Origin: Micromonospora profundi
GTDB taxonomy: Bacteria; Actinomycetota; Actinomycetes; Mycobacteriales; Micromonosporaceae
Length of the DNA stretch: 64,000 nucleotides
NCBI RefSeq assembly: GCF_011927785.1
Contig: NZ_JAATJK010000001.1
Location: forward strand, 6,326,501-6,390,500
Reading direction: 5' to 3'
Of the stretch, positions 8,342 through 17,322 are shown in pieces. Made by a program: the position numbers and the translations under genes. Under the pieces are notes generated by a model that searched no databases, was not told where the DNA came from, and saw nothing but the letters and a program-made list of their open reading frames with translations. Each line of letters begins with the position of its first letter. Positions within the stretch are counted from its first letter, which is position 1.

Positions 8342-9556
8342 ATGGCGTACGAAGAATCGGGCCGGGACCGGCCGGTCGAACCCTCATCCGGGGTTCCCGC
8401 GGCCGTCCTGGAGAACGTTTTCGACGACCCCGCGCACGGTGAGCCCGGCCGGGACCGCCTCGGCGTGCACGTGGGCTGGGAGTTCCTGTTGCTGGCCGGC
8501 CTGGCCGCCCTGGGCTGGCTGCTCTGGCGGGCCGACCCGGACGTGTTGCGGGGTGCGGCCCTGCGCACCCTGCTTGTCAACGCGGTCGGGCTCGGCCTGC
8601 TCGCTCTATCCGCCGGCCTGAGCCTGCGTACCGCTGCCCCGAACCTGGCCGTGGGGCCGGTGGCGGTGGCCGCCGCGTTGCACTACGCGGAGCAGGGCGA
8701 CAGGGGGCTGGCGGCGTCAGTGGGGTCGGCCGCCGTGGCCGCCGCGCTGGGTGGGCTCGTCCTGGCGCTGGCCGTTGTGGTGTTGCAGGTGCCCGGCTGG
8801 GCGGCGAGCCTGGCGGGGGCCGCCGCCGTGGTGGTGTACATCGAACGCCGTTCGGCGCCGGTGCTGGTGCAGGGGGACTACGAGCCCGCACGGTCGGCCG
8901 GCTACCTGTTCGCGGGCTTCGCCGCCGTCGCGGTCCTCGGCGGGGTGTTCGGCGCGATCCGGTCGATCCGCAAGCTGGTCGGCCGGTACCGGCCGGTCGC
9001 CGATCCGGCCCGCCGCCGGGGCGCGCTGGCCGCCGTGATCACCGCGTTCGCGCTGATCTGCTCCACCGTGCTGGCCGCGCTCGCCGGCACCCTGCTCGCC
9101 GCCAACAACCCGGGGCCTGTGACACCCGATTCCGGATTGGACTGGAGTCTGCTGGCGGTCGGAGTGTCCCTGCTGGGCGGCACCAGCGCGTACGGTCGCC
9201 GGGGTGGGGTGTTCGGCACCGTGCTGGCCGTCAGCCTGGTCACCGTCTTCCTGACGTACGCGCCGGAGCGCGGCTGGACGGTGAGCCTCTGGGCGGTCGG
9301 CGGCGTGGCGTTCGGCGTCGGACTCGTGGTCACCAGGCTTGTCGAGACGTTCGGGCGGCCCCGGCCGGGCAACCTCGACAAGCTCGAACCGGTCGGCGAC
9401 GGCACGATCAGCACGGGCTGGACGATGGCCCGGTCACAGCCGGCCGACAACTGGCCTCCGACGTTGCCGACGCCACCCGCCCCGCAACCTGTCGATCCGT
9501 GGCGGGATCCGCGCTGGGAGGACGGCCCGCGCCGCTGGGACGCCGACGACCGGTGA
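8342..9556 (+). CDS. Polytopic membrane protein resembling RbsC-type ABC permeases (BPD_transp_2 fold)
   Basis: 404 aa from ATG 8342 with GGGGAGGCGG upstream. About 45 polar residues are followed by roughly ten hydrophobic helices. Two stretches recall sugar ABC permeases of the RbsC/YjfF type: NLAVGPVAVAAALHYAEQG early, and LLGGTSAYGRRGGVFGTVLA near residue 285, which parallels the LLGGTSxxGGxGxxxGT block of that family. The C-terminus is a disordered Pro/Trp-rich tail. No ATPase or binding protein lies beside it. Transport function is inferred only; it may be a divergent or repurposed permease. Confidence 0.55.
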   Translation: MAYEESGRDRPVEPSSGVPAAVLENVFDDPAHGEPGRDRLGVHVGWEFLLLAGLAALGWLLWRADPDVLRGAALRTLLVNAVGLGLLALSAGLSLRTAAPNLAVGPVAVAAALHYAEQGDRGLAASVGSAAVAAALGGLVLALAVVVLQVPGWAASLAGAAAVVVYIERRSAPVLVQGDYEPARSAGYLFAGFAAVAVLGGVFGAIRSIRKLVGRYRPVADPARRRGALAAVITAFALICSTVLAALAGTLLAANNPGPVTPDSGLDWSLLAVGVSLLGGTSAYGRRGGVFGTVLAVSLVTVFLTYAPERGWTVSLWAVGGVAFGVGLVVTRLVETFGRPRPGNLDKLEPVGDGTISTGWTMARSQPADNWPPTLPTPPAPQPVDPWRDPRWEDGPRRWDADDR

Positions 9557-9594
9557 GCCGCGCCGTCCGTCGAGCCGAAGCTGATCTCGACCGT

Positions 9595-9600
9595 TAGGCT
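9595..9600 (+). promoter_or_regulatory. Candidate -10 box (TAGGCT) for the 102-aa gene
   Basis: TAGGCT ends 7 bases before ATG 9608 and no Shine-Dalgarno is present, suggesting a leaderless mRNA. Confidence 0.4.
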
Positions 9601-9607
9601 CGGCGAC

Positions 9608-9916
9608 ATGACCGACACACCTGCCGCCACCGCAGGCGGATCCTCGTTCGAAGAACTCGACGCGTTGTCCACCGAGGAACTGCGGGAACGGGCGTTCGCC
9701 CTGGCCCGGGAGCGTCGTGACGTGGGTTTCTTCTGGTCGGTGCTGCGGCACCTGCCGAACGCGGACGAGGCCACGGTGCTCGACGGCGCACCGAACTCGA
9801 TCGGCCCGACCATCGACGAGGCGAACGCGCTGTGGCGGGAACTGACCGGGCACGGCTACGAGGAGTCGGCGCCGTTGCTGCGGGCCGCCTTCATCGACTA
9901 CCTGATGAAGCACTGA
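9608..9916 (+). CDS. Conserved hypothetical protein, 102 aa
   Basis: A soluble acidic protein with three likely helices: ELDALSTEELRERAFALARERRDVGF (N-terminal half) then ATVLDGAPNSIGPTIDEANALW and a C-terminal HGYEESAPLLRAAFIDYLMKH. No signal peptide, membrane segment or catalytic motif is visible. I recognise it as the sort of small conserved protein seen in Micromonosporaceae but know no function. The ATG is 7 bases after a TAGGCT box. The following gene starts 8 bases after its stop, so they are probably co-transcribed. Confidence 0.75.
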   Translation: MTDTPAATAGGSSFEELDALSTEELRERAFALARERRDVGFFWSVLRHLPNADEATVLDGAPNSIGPTIDEANALWRELTGHGYEESAPLLRAAFIDYLMKH

Positions 9917-9924
9917 GCCGCTCG

Positions 9925-10476
9925 GTGCAGCCCAGGTCCACCCGACCGGCCGGTTCCGGGCCCGGGCGGATAAGAGGGCTCGTCAGCCGCTCCGGTCCGG
10001 TCAGCAGCTACGGGACGGCCGCTGGCACCGGGGCGCTCGCCGTCCTGCTGCTTGTCGGCATCTGCGGCAGCCCGGCGTACACCCGTTGGGCCGCCGACAC
10101 GCTCACCAGCCCGGACTCGGCCGGCGGCTACTACCTCCGCCTCCTCGCGTGGCCGGCCTGGTTGGTGGACGCTGACGGGCAGGCCGGCGGGTTGTTCGCC
10201 GCGAACCTGCGGGCCGTCCTGCTGGTGGTCCTCGCCGTGGCGTTGCTCTACCTGCTGCCCGCCGCGCAGGTAGCCCGCGTGCCGGGCTCGATCAGCCAGT
10301 TCTTCTCCGGCTGGGCCGCGTACGTGCTCGCCGGTGGACTCGCCGCTGTACTGGCGGCGCTGCTCGGCCCGGACCCGTCGATGCTGGGCGCGCTCCAGGA
10401 CCCCAGCGCGGGTGCCGGCTACGGCTTCCTCACCGGCTGGATCATCGGCACCGCAAGCCTCGGCGGTCGTGCCTGA
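9925..10476 (+). CDS. Hypothetical four-helix membrane protein
   Basis: 183 aa from GTG 9925, 8 bases after the preceding stop. After a basic N-terminus there are hydrophobic segments at about residues 32-50, 92-112, 122-145 and 160-180. The second and third loops are short. The pattern SPAYTRWAADTLTSPD after the first helix is probably exported. No family is recognised. It converges on the ABC ATPase gene, whose stop is 61 bases away. Confidence 0.6.
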   Translation: MQPRSTRPAGSGPGRIRGLVSRSGPVSSYGTAAGTGALAVLLLVGICGSPAYTRWAADTLTSPDSAGGYYLRLLAWPAWLVDADGQAGGLFAANLRAVLLVVLAVALLYLLPAAQVARVPGSISQFFSGWAAYVLAGGLAAVLAALLGPDPSMLGALQDPSAGAGYGFLTGWIIGTASLGGRA

Positions 10477-10537
10477 CCCGACCGGCGGTCCCAGTGGCAG
10501 CCAGGTGACGGCGTGACCGAGGACCTGCCGGGGCGGG

Positions 10538-11515
10538 TCAGCTTGTCGGGCGGCCGAGGTCGAGCAGGCGCTGCCGGCTGAGCGCGCCGACGGGCCGGCC
10601 GGCGTCGGTCACCACGAGCCGGTCCCGTCCCGAGGTGAGCAGCACCGCAAGCGCGTCGTACGCGGTGCCGTCCAGCGGAACGGTGGGCAGATCGCTGTCG
10701 GCGTCGCCGGGCACCGGCTCCAGCGCACCCCTGTCGAGCGGTGTGACGGCCAGCCGGCGGATGCCCCGGTCGGCGCCGACGAACTCGCTGACGAACGGGG
10801 TGGCGGGTGCGCCGAGCAGGGCGGCTGGCGTGTCGTACTGCTCCAGCTGCCCGCCCTGGGAGAGCACCGCGATCCGGTCGCCGAGCCGTACGGCCTCGTC
10901 GAGGTCGTGGGTGACCAGCACGATCGTCTTGCGGACCTCGGCCTGGAGGCGGAGGAACTCCTCCTGCAACCGCGCCCGGACGATCGGGTCGACGGCCGAG
11001 AACGGCTCGTCCATGAGCAGCACCACCGGGTCGGCGGCGAGCGCGCGGGCCACGCCGACCCGCTGACGCTGACCGCCTGACAGCTCGTGCGGATAGCGAC
11101 CGCCGAACTGGGCCGGGTCCAACCCGACCAGGTCCAGCAGCTCGTCGACCCGGGTCCGGGTCCGCTCCCGGGACCAGCGGAGCAGGCCCGGCACGGTGGC
11201 CACGTTCGCGCGTACCGTCTGGTGTGGAAAGAGGCCGACGTTCTGGATCACGTAGCCGATACGGCGGCGCAGCCGCACCGGGTCGACGTCCGTGACGTCC
11301 TCGTCGCCGAGCATGATCCGCCCCGCGGTCGGCTCGATCAGGCGGTTGATCATGCGGAGGACTGTCGACTTGCCGCAGCCGGACGGCCCGATGAGCACCA
11401 CCAGTTCGCCGGCTTTGACGTCCAGACTGAGCTCACGGACGGCTTCGGTGCCGTTCGGGTAGCGCTTCTGGATGCCCTGCAGGGAGATCGATGCCGCGCG
11501 AGGGGATCCGGCCAC
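10538..11515 (-). CDS. OpuC-type glycine betaine/choline ABC transporter ATP-binding protein
   Basis: 325 aa from GTG 11515. It has Walker [11 protein letters not shown]-loop VIQNVGLFP, signature [10 protein letters not shown], Walker [15 protein letters not shown] and the H-loop THDLDEA. The C-terminal ~80 residues resemble a single CBS module ([14 protein letters not shown]), as in OpuCA/ProV proteins that sense osmotic state. I chose GTG 11515 because GGAGG lies 8 bases upstream; a longer start at 11542 would leave only two bases to the divergent permease. It sits head-to-head with its two permeases and not in one operon. Confidence 0.88.
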   Translation of the reverse strand: MAGSPRAASISLQGIQKRYPNGTEAVRELSLDVKAGELVVLIGPSGCGKSTVLRMINRLIEPTAGRIMLGDEDVTDVDPVRLRRRIGYVIQNVGLFPHQTVRANVATVPGLLRWSRERTRTRVDELLDLVGLDPAQFGGRYPHELSGGQRQRVGVARALAADPVVLLMDEPFSAVDPIVRARLQEEFLRLQAEVRKTIVLVTHDLDEAVRLGDRIAVLSQGGQLEQYDTPAALLGAPATPFVSEFVGADRGIRRLAVTPLDRGALEPVPGDADSDLPTVPLDGTAYDALAVLLTSGRDRLVVTDAGRPVGALSRQRLLDLGRPTS

Positions 11516-11544
11516 GCCGGGGGCCTCCGGGGTAACGTCCACGT

Positions 11545-12231
11545 ATGTCCTTCCGCCTGAGCTACCGGGCCGACCCGGGTAACCCCTGGTTCTCCTGGCA
11601 GTACGTGCGGGACAACTCTGACACGATCGTCGCCGCCTTGCGTGAACACGCCTCCCTCACCGGGCGTGCGGTGCTGATCGCGGTGCTGATCGCGCTGCCG
11701 TTGTCGGTGCTGGCGTACTGGGTGCGCCCGCTGGCCGGCCCGATCCTCGGCGTCACCGGCGTGATCTACACCATCCCGTCTCTGGCGCTGTTCGCGTTCA
11801 TCGCGCCGTACCTGGGCACCGGCACCACCACAGTGCTCGTCGGCCTGGTCCTGTACGCGCTGCTGCTGATCGTCCGCAACGTGGTGGCCGGGCTCAACCA
11901 GGTGCCACCTGATGTCCGCGAGGCCGCCGAGGGCATGGGCTACGGCCGGTGGCGACGGCTCTTCCGGATCGATCTGCCGCTGGCGATCCCGGGCATCCTG
12001 ACCGGGCTGCGGCTGGCCACCGTCTCGACTGTCGCGCTGGTCACCGTCGGGGTGCTGGTGGGGCACGGCGGCCTCGGCCAACTGATCTTCGCGGGCTTCC
12101 AGAACAACCTCTACAAGGCCGAGATCATGACCGGCACGCTGCTCTGCGTGGCGCTCGCGGTGCTGCTGGACCTGCTGCTGGTGCTCATCGGCCGGCTGGT
12201 CACCCCCTGGTCCGCCCGGGGTGCCCGGTGA
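11545..12231 (+). CDS. OpuCB-type compatible-solute ABC permease
   Basis: 228 aa. A short N-terminus (DNSDTIVAALREHASLTGRA) precedes about five to six membrane helices and the cytoplasmic EAAEGMGYGRWRRLFRIDLPLAIPGI block, the EAA loop that contacts the ATPase. VGHGGLGQLIF near the end is typical of OpuBB/OpuCB permeases. ATG 11545 has only a weak site upstream. Its stop overlaps the GTG of the second permease. It imports glycine betaine, choline or similar solutes with the genes around it. Confidence 0.88.
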   Translation: MSFRLSYRADPGNPWFSWQYVRDNSDTIVAALREHASLTGRAVLIAVLIALPLSVLAYWVRPLAGPILGVTGVIYTIPSLALFAFIAPYLGTGTTTVLVGLVLYALLLIVRNVVAGLNQVPPDVREAAEGMGYGRWRRLFRIDLPLAIPGILTGLRLATVSTVALVTVGVLVGHGGLGQLIFAGFQNNLYKAEIMTGTLLCVALAVLLDLLLVLIGRLVTPWSARGAR

Positions 12232-12965
12232 GCGCCGCGGCCAACCCGGTGCGCCAGGCGGTGCTCTGGCTCAACGACCCGCTGAACTGGACCAACCCCG
12301 GCGGCATCCTGGACCGGCTCGGCGAGCACCTGACGATCTCCGCCCTGGCGGTGGCGCTCGGCTGCCTGGTGGCCTGGCCAGTCGGCCTGTGGCTCGGGCA
12401 CGCCGGGCGGGGCGGCGGCCTCGTGGTGCTGGTGTCCAACGCCACGTTGGCCATCCCCACCCTGGCGCTGCTGACCATCCTGCCGCTGACGTTCCTCGGC
12501 TTCGGCCGTACACCCGTGGTGGTGGCGCTCGCCGTCTTCGCGGTCCCGCCGCTGCTGGCAAACGCCTACACCGGCGTACGTCAGGCGGACGCCGAGGCGC
12601 GCGACGCGGCCCGCGGGATGGGTCTGTCCGGCGGGCAGGTGCTGCGTCGGGTGGAGTTGCCACTGGCGGTGCCGTACCTGGCCGCAGGCTTCCGCACCGC
12701 CGCCGTGCAGGTGATCGCCACTGCGGCGCTGGCGTCGTTCGTCAACGGTGGCGGGCTCGGCGAGATCATCCGCACCGGGTTCGGGCTGAGCATCGCGGCC
12801 GGCGGTGGTCAGATCCTTGCCGGTGGTGTGCTGGTGGCCGGGCTCGCGTTGCTTGCCGAGTTGCTCCTCGGCATCGTCGAACGGCTGGTCACCCCCCGCC
12901 CGTTGCGGCGTGGGCGACAGCGCGCAGGGCTTCCCCGGCCCGCCGACGCCACAGGCCGCGCCTGA
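12228..12965 (+). CDS. OpuCD-type compatible-solute ABC permease
   Basis: 245 aa from GTG 12228, overlapping the preceding stop as GTGA. Similar layout to its neighbour: LGEHLTISALAVALGCLVAW, several helices, an EAA loop (DAARGMGLSGGQVLRRVELPLAV) and FVNGGGLGEIIRTGFGL. Two different permeases in tandem are the rule in OpuC-type systems. The last ~20 residues are basic and probably cytoplasmic. Confidence 0.88.
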   Translation: MSAAANPVRQAVLWLNDPLNWTNPGGILDRLGEHLTISALAVALGCLVAWPVGLWLGHAGRGGGLVVLVSNATLAIPTLALLTILPLTFLGFGRTPVVVALAVFAVPPLLANAYTGVRQADAEARDAARGMGLSGGQVLRRVELPLAVPYLAAGFRTAAVQVIATAALASFVNGGGLGEIIRTGFGLSIAAGGGQILAGGVLVAGLALLAELLLGIVERLVTPRPLRRGRQRAGLPRPADATGRA

Positions 12966-13188
12966 CGCCCACGGGGATCGGTGGTCTGCCCGTCAGGATG
13001 AGCGGACGGCGAAACGGCGACCGACGCTTGGACGTTCGGTGACGATGCAGTGACGATGCCCATTTCAAGTTGTCGGTCGGTTGCGGACCATGTTGGGTGG
13101 ATAGTCGCGGGCGGCCGACAGTCAGGATCGCCCGTCGGACACGCGGCCGGCCCGGGACGGGCCGCGCCGGGACACGGAAGGCGGGCAC
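12966..13188 (+). other. Gap between the permease and the binding-protein gene
   Basis: 223 bases with no credible ORF. Bases around 13050-13110 are relatively AT-rich (TTTCAAGTTG, TTGCGGACCATGTTGG), so a separate promoter for the binding-protein gene may lie here, but no clear -35/-10 pair stands out. AAGGCGG precedes the ATG at 13189. Confidence 0.4.
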
Positions 13189-14193
13189 ATGCGCGCACGT
13201 ACACGTCTGGCGATGGGCGCGATTGGCGCCGTCGCCGGAGCAGCGCTCCTCACCGGCTGCGGTGATGCCGGTTCGTCCGGCACCGACGCGCCGCAGACGA
13301 GCGCGTCCGGCGCCGGGTGTGCCCCGGTCGCCGGCCAGCAGCTCGTGGCGCTGGAGGACGACAAGAAGCTCCAGAACTCCGACAACGTCATTCCGGCGGT
13401 CAACAGCAAGGTGGCCACCCCGCAGCTGATCGCCGCACTGGACAAGGTCTCCGCGGCGCTCGACACGCCGAAGCTGGTCCAGCTCAACAAGGCCGTCAAC
13501 GACGACCGCAAGACGCCCAAGGTGGCCGCTGAGGAGTTCGCGACCGCCAACAACGTCACGTCGGGCATCGCCAAGGGCCCGGGCGGCGAGATCGTGGTGG
13601 GCGCCGGCAACTTCGCCGAGAGCCAGACGCTTGCCGAGCTGTACCGGATCGCGCTCACCGCGGCCGGCTATCAGGTCAAGGTGCAGCAGATCGGCAACCG
13701 GGAGCTCTACGAGCCGGCGCTGGAGAAGGGCGAGGTCCAGGTCGTTCCGGAGTACGCGGCGACGATGGCCGAGTTCCTCAACACCAAGGCCAACGGCCCG
13801 AACGCCCAGCCGGTCTCCTCGCCCGACATCGACAAGACGGTGACCGCCCTCAAGGCCGAAGGTGACAAGGCGGGCCTCACGTTCGGTGCCCCCGCCGCCG
13901 CGCAGGATCAGAACGCCTTTGCTGTCACCCAGGCGTTCGCCGACAAGTACGGCGTGCGGACCCTCTCCGAGTTCGCCACGAAGTGCTCCGGCAGCGCCAC
14001 CGTGCTGGGTGGCCCGCCGGAGTGCCAGCAGCGCCCGTTCTGCAAGCCGGGCCTGGAGAAGACGTACGGGCTCTCGGTGGGCTCGTTCTCCTCACTGGAC
14101 CAGGGCGGCCCGCTGACCAAGAACGCGCTGCGTGAGGGCAAGATCAGCGTTGGCCTGATCTTCTCGTCGGACGGTGCCTTCGCCACCAGCTGA
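13189..14193 (+). CDS. OpuCC/OsmF-type solute-binding lipoprotein, apparently circularly permuted
   Basis: 334 aa. The N-terminus is a lipoprotein signal with lipobox LTGC (Cys at residue 24). It should bind glycine betaine, choline or another compatible solute and feed the two permeases. In the usual OpuCC order the mature protein opens with a VxxGSKxFTE-type strand and ends with a LVxLEDD...NVxPxV...LN segment. Here LVALEDDKKLQNSDNVIPAV and the following AALDKVSAAL...VQLNKAVNDDRKTPKVAAEEF come first (residues ~50-115), IVVGAGNFAESQTLAELY comes after, and the protein ends with GPLTKNALREGKISVGLIF. That is the family fold with its last ~75 residues moved to the front. It follows the permeases by 223 bases. 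Confidence 0.85.
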   Translation: MRARTRLAMGAIGAVAGAALLTGCGDAGSSGTDAPQTSASGAGCAPVAGQQLVALEDDKKLQNSDNVIPAVNSKVATPQLIAALDKVSAALDTPKLVQLNKAVNDDRKTPKVAAEEFATANNVTSGIAKGPGGEIVVGAGNFAESQTLAELYRIALTAAGYQVKVQQIGNRELYEPALEKGEVQVVPEYAATMAEFLNTKANGPNAQPVSSPDIDKTVTALKAEGDKAGLTFGAPAAAQDQNAFAVTQAFADKYGVRTLSEFATKCSGSATVLGGPPECQQRPFCKPGLEKTYGLSVGSFSSLDQGGPLTKNALREGKISVGLIFSSDGAFATS

Positions 14194-14213
14194 CGCACGT
14201 TCGGCGTGCCGGC

Positions 14214-14245
14214 GACGCCCCCGTCCCACTCGGGCCGGGGGCGTC
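14214..14245 (+). terminator. Hairpin terminator after the binding-protein gene
   Basis: GACGCCCCC (14214-14222) pairs perfectly with GGGGGCGTC (14237-14245) across a 14-base loop, 20 bases after the stop codon. There is no T-run, which is common for terminators in very GC-rich actinobacteria. Confidence 0.5.
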
Positions 14246-14287
14246 CTCCGTCCGGTAGGGCCCGTTCCATCTGGTGGAAATCGTCGG

Positions 14288-14293
14288 TAGGCT
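14288..14293 (+). promoter_or_regulatory. Candidate -10 box (TAGGCT) for the 598-aa gene
   Basis: TAGGCT ends 8 bases before ATG 14302, with no ribosome binding site between, so the transcript may be leaderless. Confidence 0.35.
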
Positions 14294-14301
14294 GCACATC
14301 C

Positions 14302-16098
14302 ATGCCAGCCCCGGCCACCCCCGACGCCAGGCGTCAACCGCTGCTGCTGACCGTCCTCTTCTGGGCCGGTGTCGGCCTCGCCCCGCTGGCTGCGCTGATC
14401 CTGCTGGTCGCCGACGGTAACGGTCCTCTGCGCTTCGCGGCGGTACTCGCCATCCTGGCGGTGGTGTTGATCGGTCTCTCCATCGCGTTGCGGCCGGACA
14501 ACGCCGGTGCCTCGGCGCGGGCCGACGAGTTGCTGGACGAGATCGAGGAGGTCCGGCGGGAGCTGCGCGCCGAGATCGTCGCCGCCGCCCAGCGCGGCAA
14601 CCAGGCTCTCGACCAGGCGCAGCGGGCACAGGAGGGCGTCGCCGCGGTCCGCCGCCGCCTGGACGCCACTGGTGCGGCCCTCGCCGGTGCCACCCCGGCG
14701 GCCGAGCCCGCGGGTGCGGGCCGTGCGCGGGTGCCTGCCGTCGACCCCGTCGACCAGGCTCCGCCCGTCCGCAGCCGCGCCTCGGTTCCCGCCGACGCGC
14801 CGGCCGCGCGGGCCCGGGTGTCGGTCGCGGACGACGCCCCCGCCCGTTGGGGCGGCCAGGACCGCCCCGACGACGAGCCGGCGTACCGCAGCCGCGCCGT
14901 CGCGGACGCCGGCCCCGAGCCGTCCGCCGCCGGCCGGCACGGGGCAGAGCCGCGCACCGGGTACGGCTCGGTCCCCGGCCCCCGCGAGCAGGACCGCCCC
15001 CGCGAACACGACCGTCCTGAGCCGGCGCCCCGGCCGGTCGGCGTGGTCCGGCACACCGAGACGGTCCACGTCACCACCCGGCACACAGTTGTCGACGGCG
15101 GGCAGGCCGAGCCGGACGGGCGCTACGGCAGCGGGTACGCCGGCCAGTGGACCCCTCCGGCGCAGGAATGGACCCGGGGCGGTGGCGGCGCGCAGGGGCG
15201 TGCACGGTCGGCCGAGCACTCGTGGGGCGACCAGGAGAGCGCCCGGCCCGCGTACGACGACGACCGCCCCCGTGCCGCCCCGGACCGCGCCTGGAACGCC
15301 GACGACCGCGCCCGTCCCGCCGACGACCGCTCCTGGGGCGGGCAGCCGGTGACCCGTGATGAGCCGGCCCGGCCGGGCGTACGGGACGGCTGGGGACCGG
15401 AACGGGAGGCGCCTGCCCGCCGCGACGAGCCGCAGTGGACCGATCCGCGCGAGGCCTACGCCCAGCCGGAGGAGCCCGGCCGGGGTGCCCGGTCGCAGCG
15501 CGACGATCGCGGCTGGACGCCGTCGCCCGAGCCGGGCCGGGCCGGTGCCGCAGCACCGCGGTCCGGTCCTCCGCTGCGGGCGGACGACACCGGCGAATAC
15601 TGGTCGCAGTTGCGGGCCGGCGATCGGTGGGCGGCCGTCCGCGACGACGAGCACGGCCGTGAGCTGCACGTCGGCGAGCGCCGGGCCGAGGTACACGCCG
15701 ACGGCACGGGCACCGAGTACCGGATGGCCGACCGCTGGGCCTCCGTCCGCCACGAGGACCCGAGCCGCCACGAGGACCCGAGCCGCCACGAGGACCTACA
15801 CCGGCCCGACGACCCACGCCGCCACGAAGCCCCCCGCCGGTCTGACGACGCACGCTGGCCCGACGACTCACGCTGGCAGGAGGGCCCGCGCCGGGACGAG
15901 CCGGCGGGACGGGCGGCCCTGCCGGCGGGTGGGGTGCCCGTGCCGGACGAGTGGCGCCCGCCCCGCCAGCGGGGCCACGAGGCGGAACCCGCACCCGAGC
16001 GGGCCGGTCGGCGGCGGGTCGACGAGCGGTACGGCTACCCGCCGCAGGACGACGTGCCACGCGCCGGCGGCGCCCCGGTCACCGACCGCTGGCGCTGA
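14302..16098 (+). CDS. Membrane-anchored, coiled-coil and largely disordered protein (Rv3604c-like position)
   Basis: 598 aa. Two membrane helices (about residues 13-36 and 43-63) are followed by an Arg/Glu/Gln-rich coiled coil (ADELLDEIEEVRREL..., residues ~70-125). About 450 residues rich in Arg, Asp, Pro, Ala and Trp follow, almost certainly unstructured. Near the C-terminus there is an internal near-duplication (AGDRWAAVRDDEHG / MADRWASVRHED) and a tandem hexapeptide RHEDPS. In M. tuberculosis the equivalent place is held by Rv3604c, also a transmembrane Ala/Arg/Pro-rich protein, so this is likely its counterpart by synteny. Function unknown. Confidence 0.8.
   Translation: MPAPATPDARRQPLLLTVLFWAGVGLAPLAALILLVADGNGPLRFAAVLAILAVVLIGLSIALRPDNAGASARADELLDEIEEVRRELRAEIVAAAQRGNQALDQAQRAQEGVAAVRRRLDATGAALAGATPAAEPAGAGRARVPAVDPVDQAPPVRSRASVPADAPAARARVSVADDAPARWGGQDRPDDEPAYRSRAVADAGPEPSAAGRHGAEPRTGYGSVPGPREQDRPREHDRPEPAPRPVGVVRHTETVHVTTRHTVVDGGQAEPDGRYGSGYAGQWTPPAQEWTRGGGGAQGRARSAEHSWGDQESARPAYDDDRPRAAPDRAWNADDRARPADDRSWGGQPVTRDEPARPGVRDGWGPEREAPARRDEPQWTDPREAYAQPEEPGRGARSQRDDRGWTPSPEPGRAGAAAPRSGPPLRADDTGEYWSQLRAGDRWAAVRDDEHGRELHVGERRAEVHADGTGTEYRMADRWASVRHEDPSRHEDPSRHEDLHRPDDPRRHEAPRRSDDARWPDDSRWQEGPRRDEPAGRAALPAGGVPVPDEWRPPRQRGHEAEPAPERAGRRRVDERYGYPPQDDVPRAGGAPVTDRWR
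15748..15795 (+). repeat. 18-bp in-frame tandem repeat (RHEDPS)
   Basis: The unit CGCCACGAGGACCCGAGC occurs 2.7 times head to tail inside the 598-aa gene, giving RHEDPS-RHEDPS-RHED. It is a likely site of length variation between strains. Confidence 0.8.
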
Positions 16099-16134
16099 CT
16101 CCGCAACCGGCAAGCAGCCACAACGGCCGCAGGG

Positions 16135-17322
16135 TCACTTGTCGATGTCGCCGACCACGAAGAACATCGAGCCGAGGATCGCGATCAGATCCGGCACGAG
16201 GCACCCGGGGAGCAGCGTGGCGAGCGCCTGCACGTTTGCGTACGACGCGGTGCGCAACTTCAACCGCCACGGCGTCTTCTCACCCCGGGACACCAGGTAG
16301 TAGCCGTTGATGCCGAGCGGGTTCTCGGTCCACGCGTACGTGTGGCCCTCCGGTGCCTTCAGCACCTTTGGCAGCCGGGTGTTGATCGGCCCGGTGAGCT
16401 GGTCCACCCGGGACAGGCACTGCTCGGCGAGGTCCAGCGACGCGTACACCTGGTCGAGCAGCACCTCGAAGCGGGCATGGCAGTCCCCGGCGGTCTTCGT
16501 CACCACCGGCACGTCCAGCTCGTCGTATGCCAGGTAGGGGTCGTCGCGGCGCAGGTCCAGGTCGAGCCCGGAGGCGCGGGCCACCGGCCCGGACGCCCCG
16601 AACGCGGCGGCGTCGGCTGCGGACAGCACGCCCACGCCCACTGTGCGGGCCAGGAAGATCTCGTTGCGCCGGATCAGGTTGTCCAGATCGGGCAGCCGTC
16701 GACGTACCTCGCCGATCGCCGCCCGCGCCCGCCCGGTCCAGCCGTAGGGCACCTCCTCCTTCAGGCCGCCCACCCTGTTGAACATGTAGTGGATCCGGCC
16801 GCCGGAGACCTCCTCCATCACCGCCTGGATGGTCTCCCGTTCCCGGAAGGCGTAGAACATCGGCGTGATCGCGCCGATCTCCAGCGGGTAGGAGCCGAGG
16901 AACATCAGGTGGTTGAGCACCCGGTTCAGCTCGGCGAGGGCCATCCGCAGCCAGGTGGCGCGCTCCGGCACCTCCATGCCCATGAGGCGTTCCACAGCGA
17001 GCACCACGCCCAGCTCGTTGGAGAACGCCGAGAGCCAGTCGTGCCTGTTGGCAAGCACGATGATCTGCCGGTAGTCACGGACCTCGAAGAGCTTCTCGGC
17101 CCCCCGGTGCATGTAGCCGACGATCGGTTCGCACGCGATGACCCGTTCGCCGTCCAGCACCAGCTTGAGCCGCAGCACGCCGTGCGTCGACGGGTGCTGC
17201 GGGCCGATGTTCAGCACCATGTCGGTGCCTAGTTGTTCACCGCCGGTCCCGGCGACCAGGCCGGCCCCGGTGCCGACGGTCAGTTCACGGAGGTCCCCGG
17301 CGTCGGTGGTCATGCCCGTCAT
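16135..17322 (-). CDS. NuoD-like subunit (NADH-quinone oxidoreductase 49-kDa subunit paralogue), stand-alone
   Basis: 395 aa from ATG 17322, whose ATGA overlaps the stop of the methyltransferase upstream. The whole 49-kDa fold is present: [15 protein letters not shown] (residues 38-52), [12 protein letters not shown] (69-80), NRHDWLSAF (92-100), [37 protein letters not shown], and the C-terminal [11 protein letters not shown]. Compared with recalled Thermus Nqo4, the quinone-site His38 is kept (His47), but Tyr87 is Trp96 and Asp139 is Glu148. No other nuo gene is adjacent, so this is the NuoD2-type paralogue and not the subunit of a complete complex I operon. It converges on the 598-aa gene 36 bases away. 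Confidence 0.9.
   Translation of the reverse strand: MTGMTTDAGDLRELTVGTGAGLVAGTGGEQLGTDMVLNIGPQHPSTHGVLRLKLVLDGERVIACEPIVGYMHRGAEKLFEVRDYRQIIVLANRHDWLSAFSNELGVVLAVERLMGMEVPERATWLRMALAELNRVLNHLMFLGSYPLEIGAITPMFYAFRERETIQAVMEEVSGGRIHYMFNRVGGLKEEVPYGWTGRARAAIGEVRRRLPDLDNLIRRNEIFLARTVGVGVLSAADAAAFGASGPVARASGLDLDLRRDDPYLAYDELDVPVVTKTAGDCHARFEVLLDQVYASLDLAEQCLSRVDQLTGPINTRLPKVLKAPEGHTYAWTENPLGINGYYLVSRGEKTPWRLKLRTASYANVQALATLLPGCLVPDLIAILGSMFFVVGDIDK

Noticed and set aside
14092..15789. 565-aa minus-strand open frame opposite the 598-aa gene
   Set aside because: Low-complexity Arg/Val/Gly text with no start signal. The + strand has a -10, membrane helices and a coiled coil.
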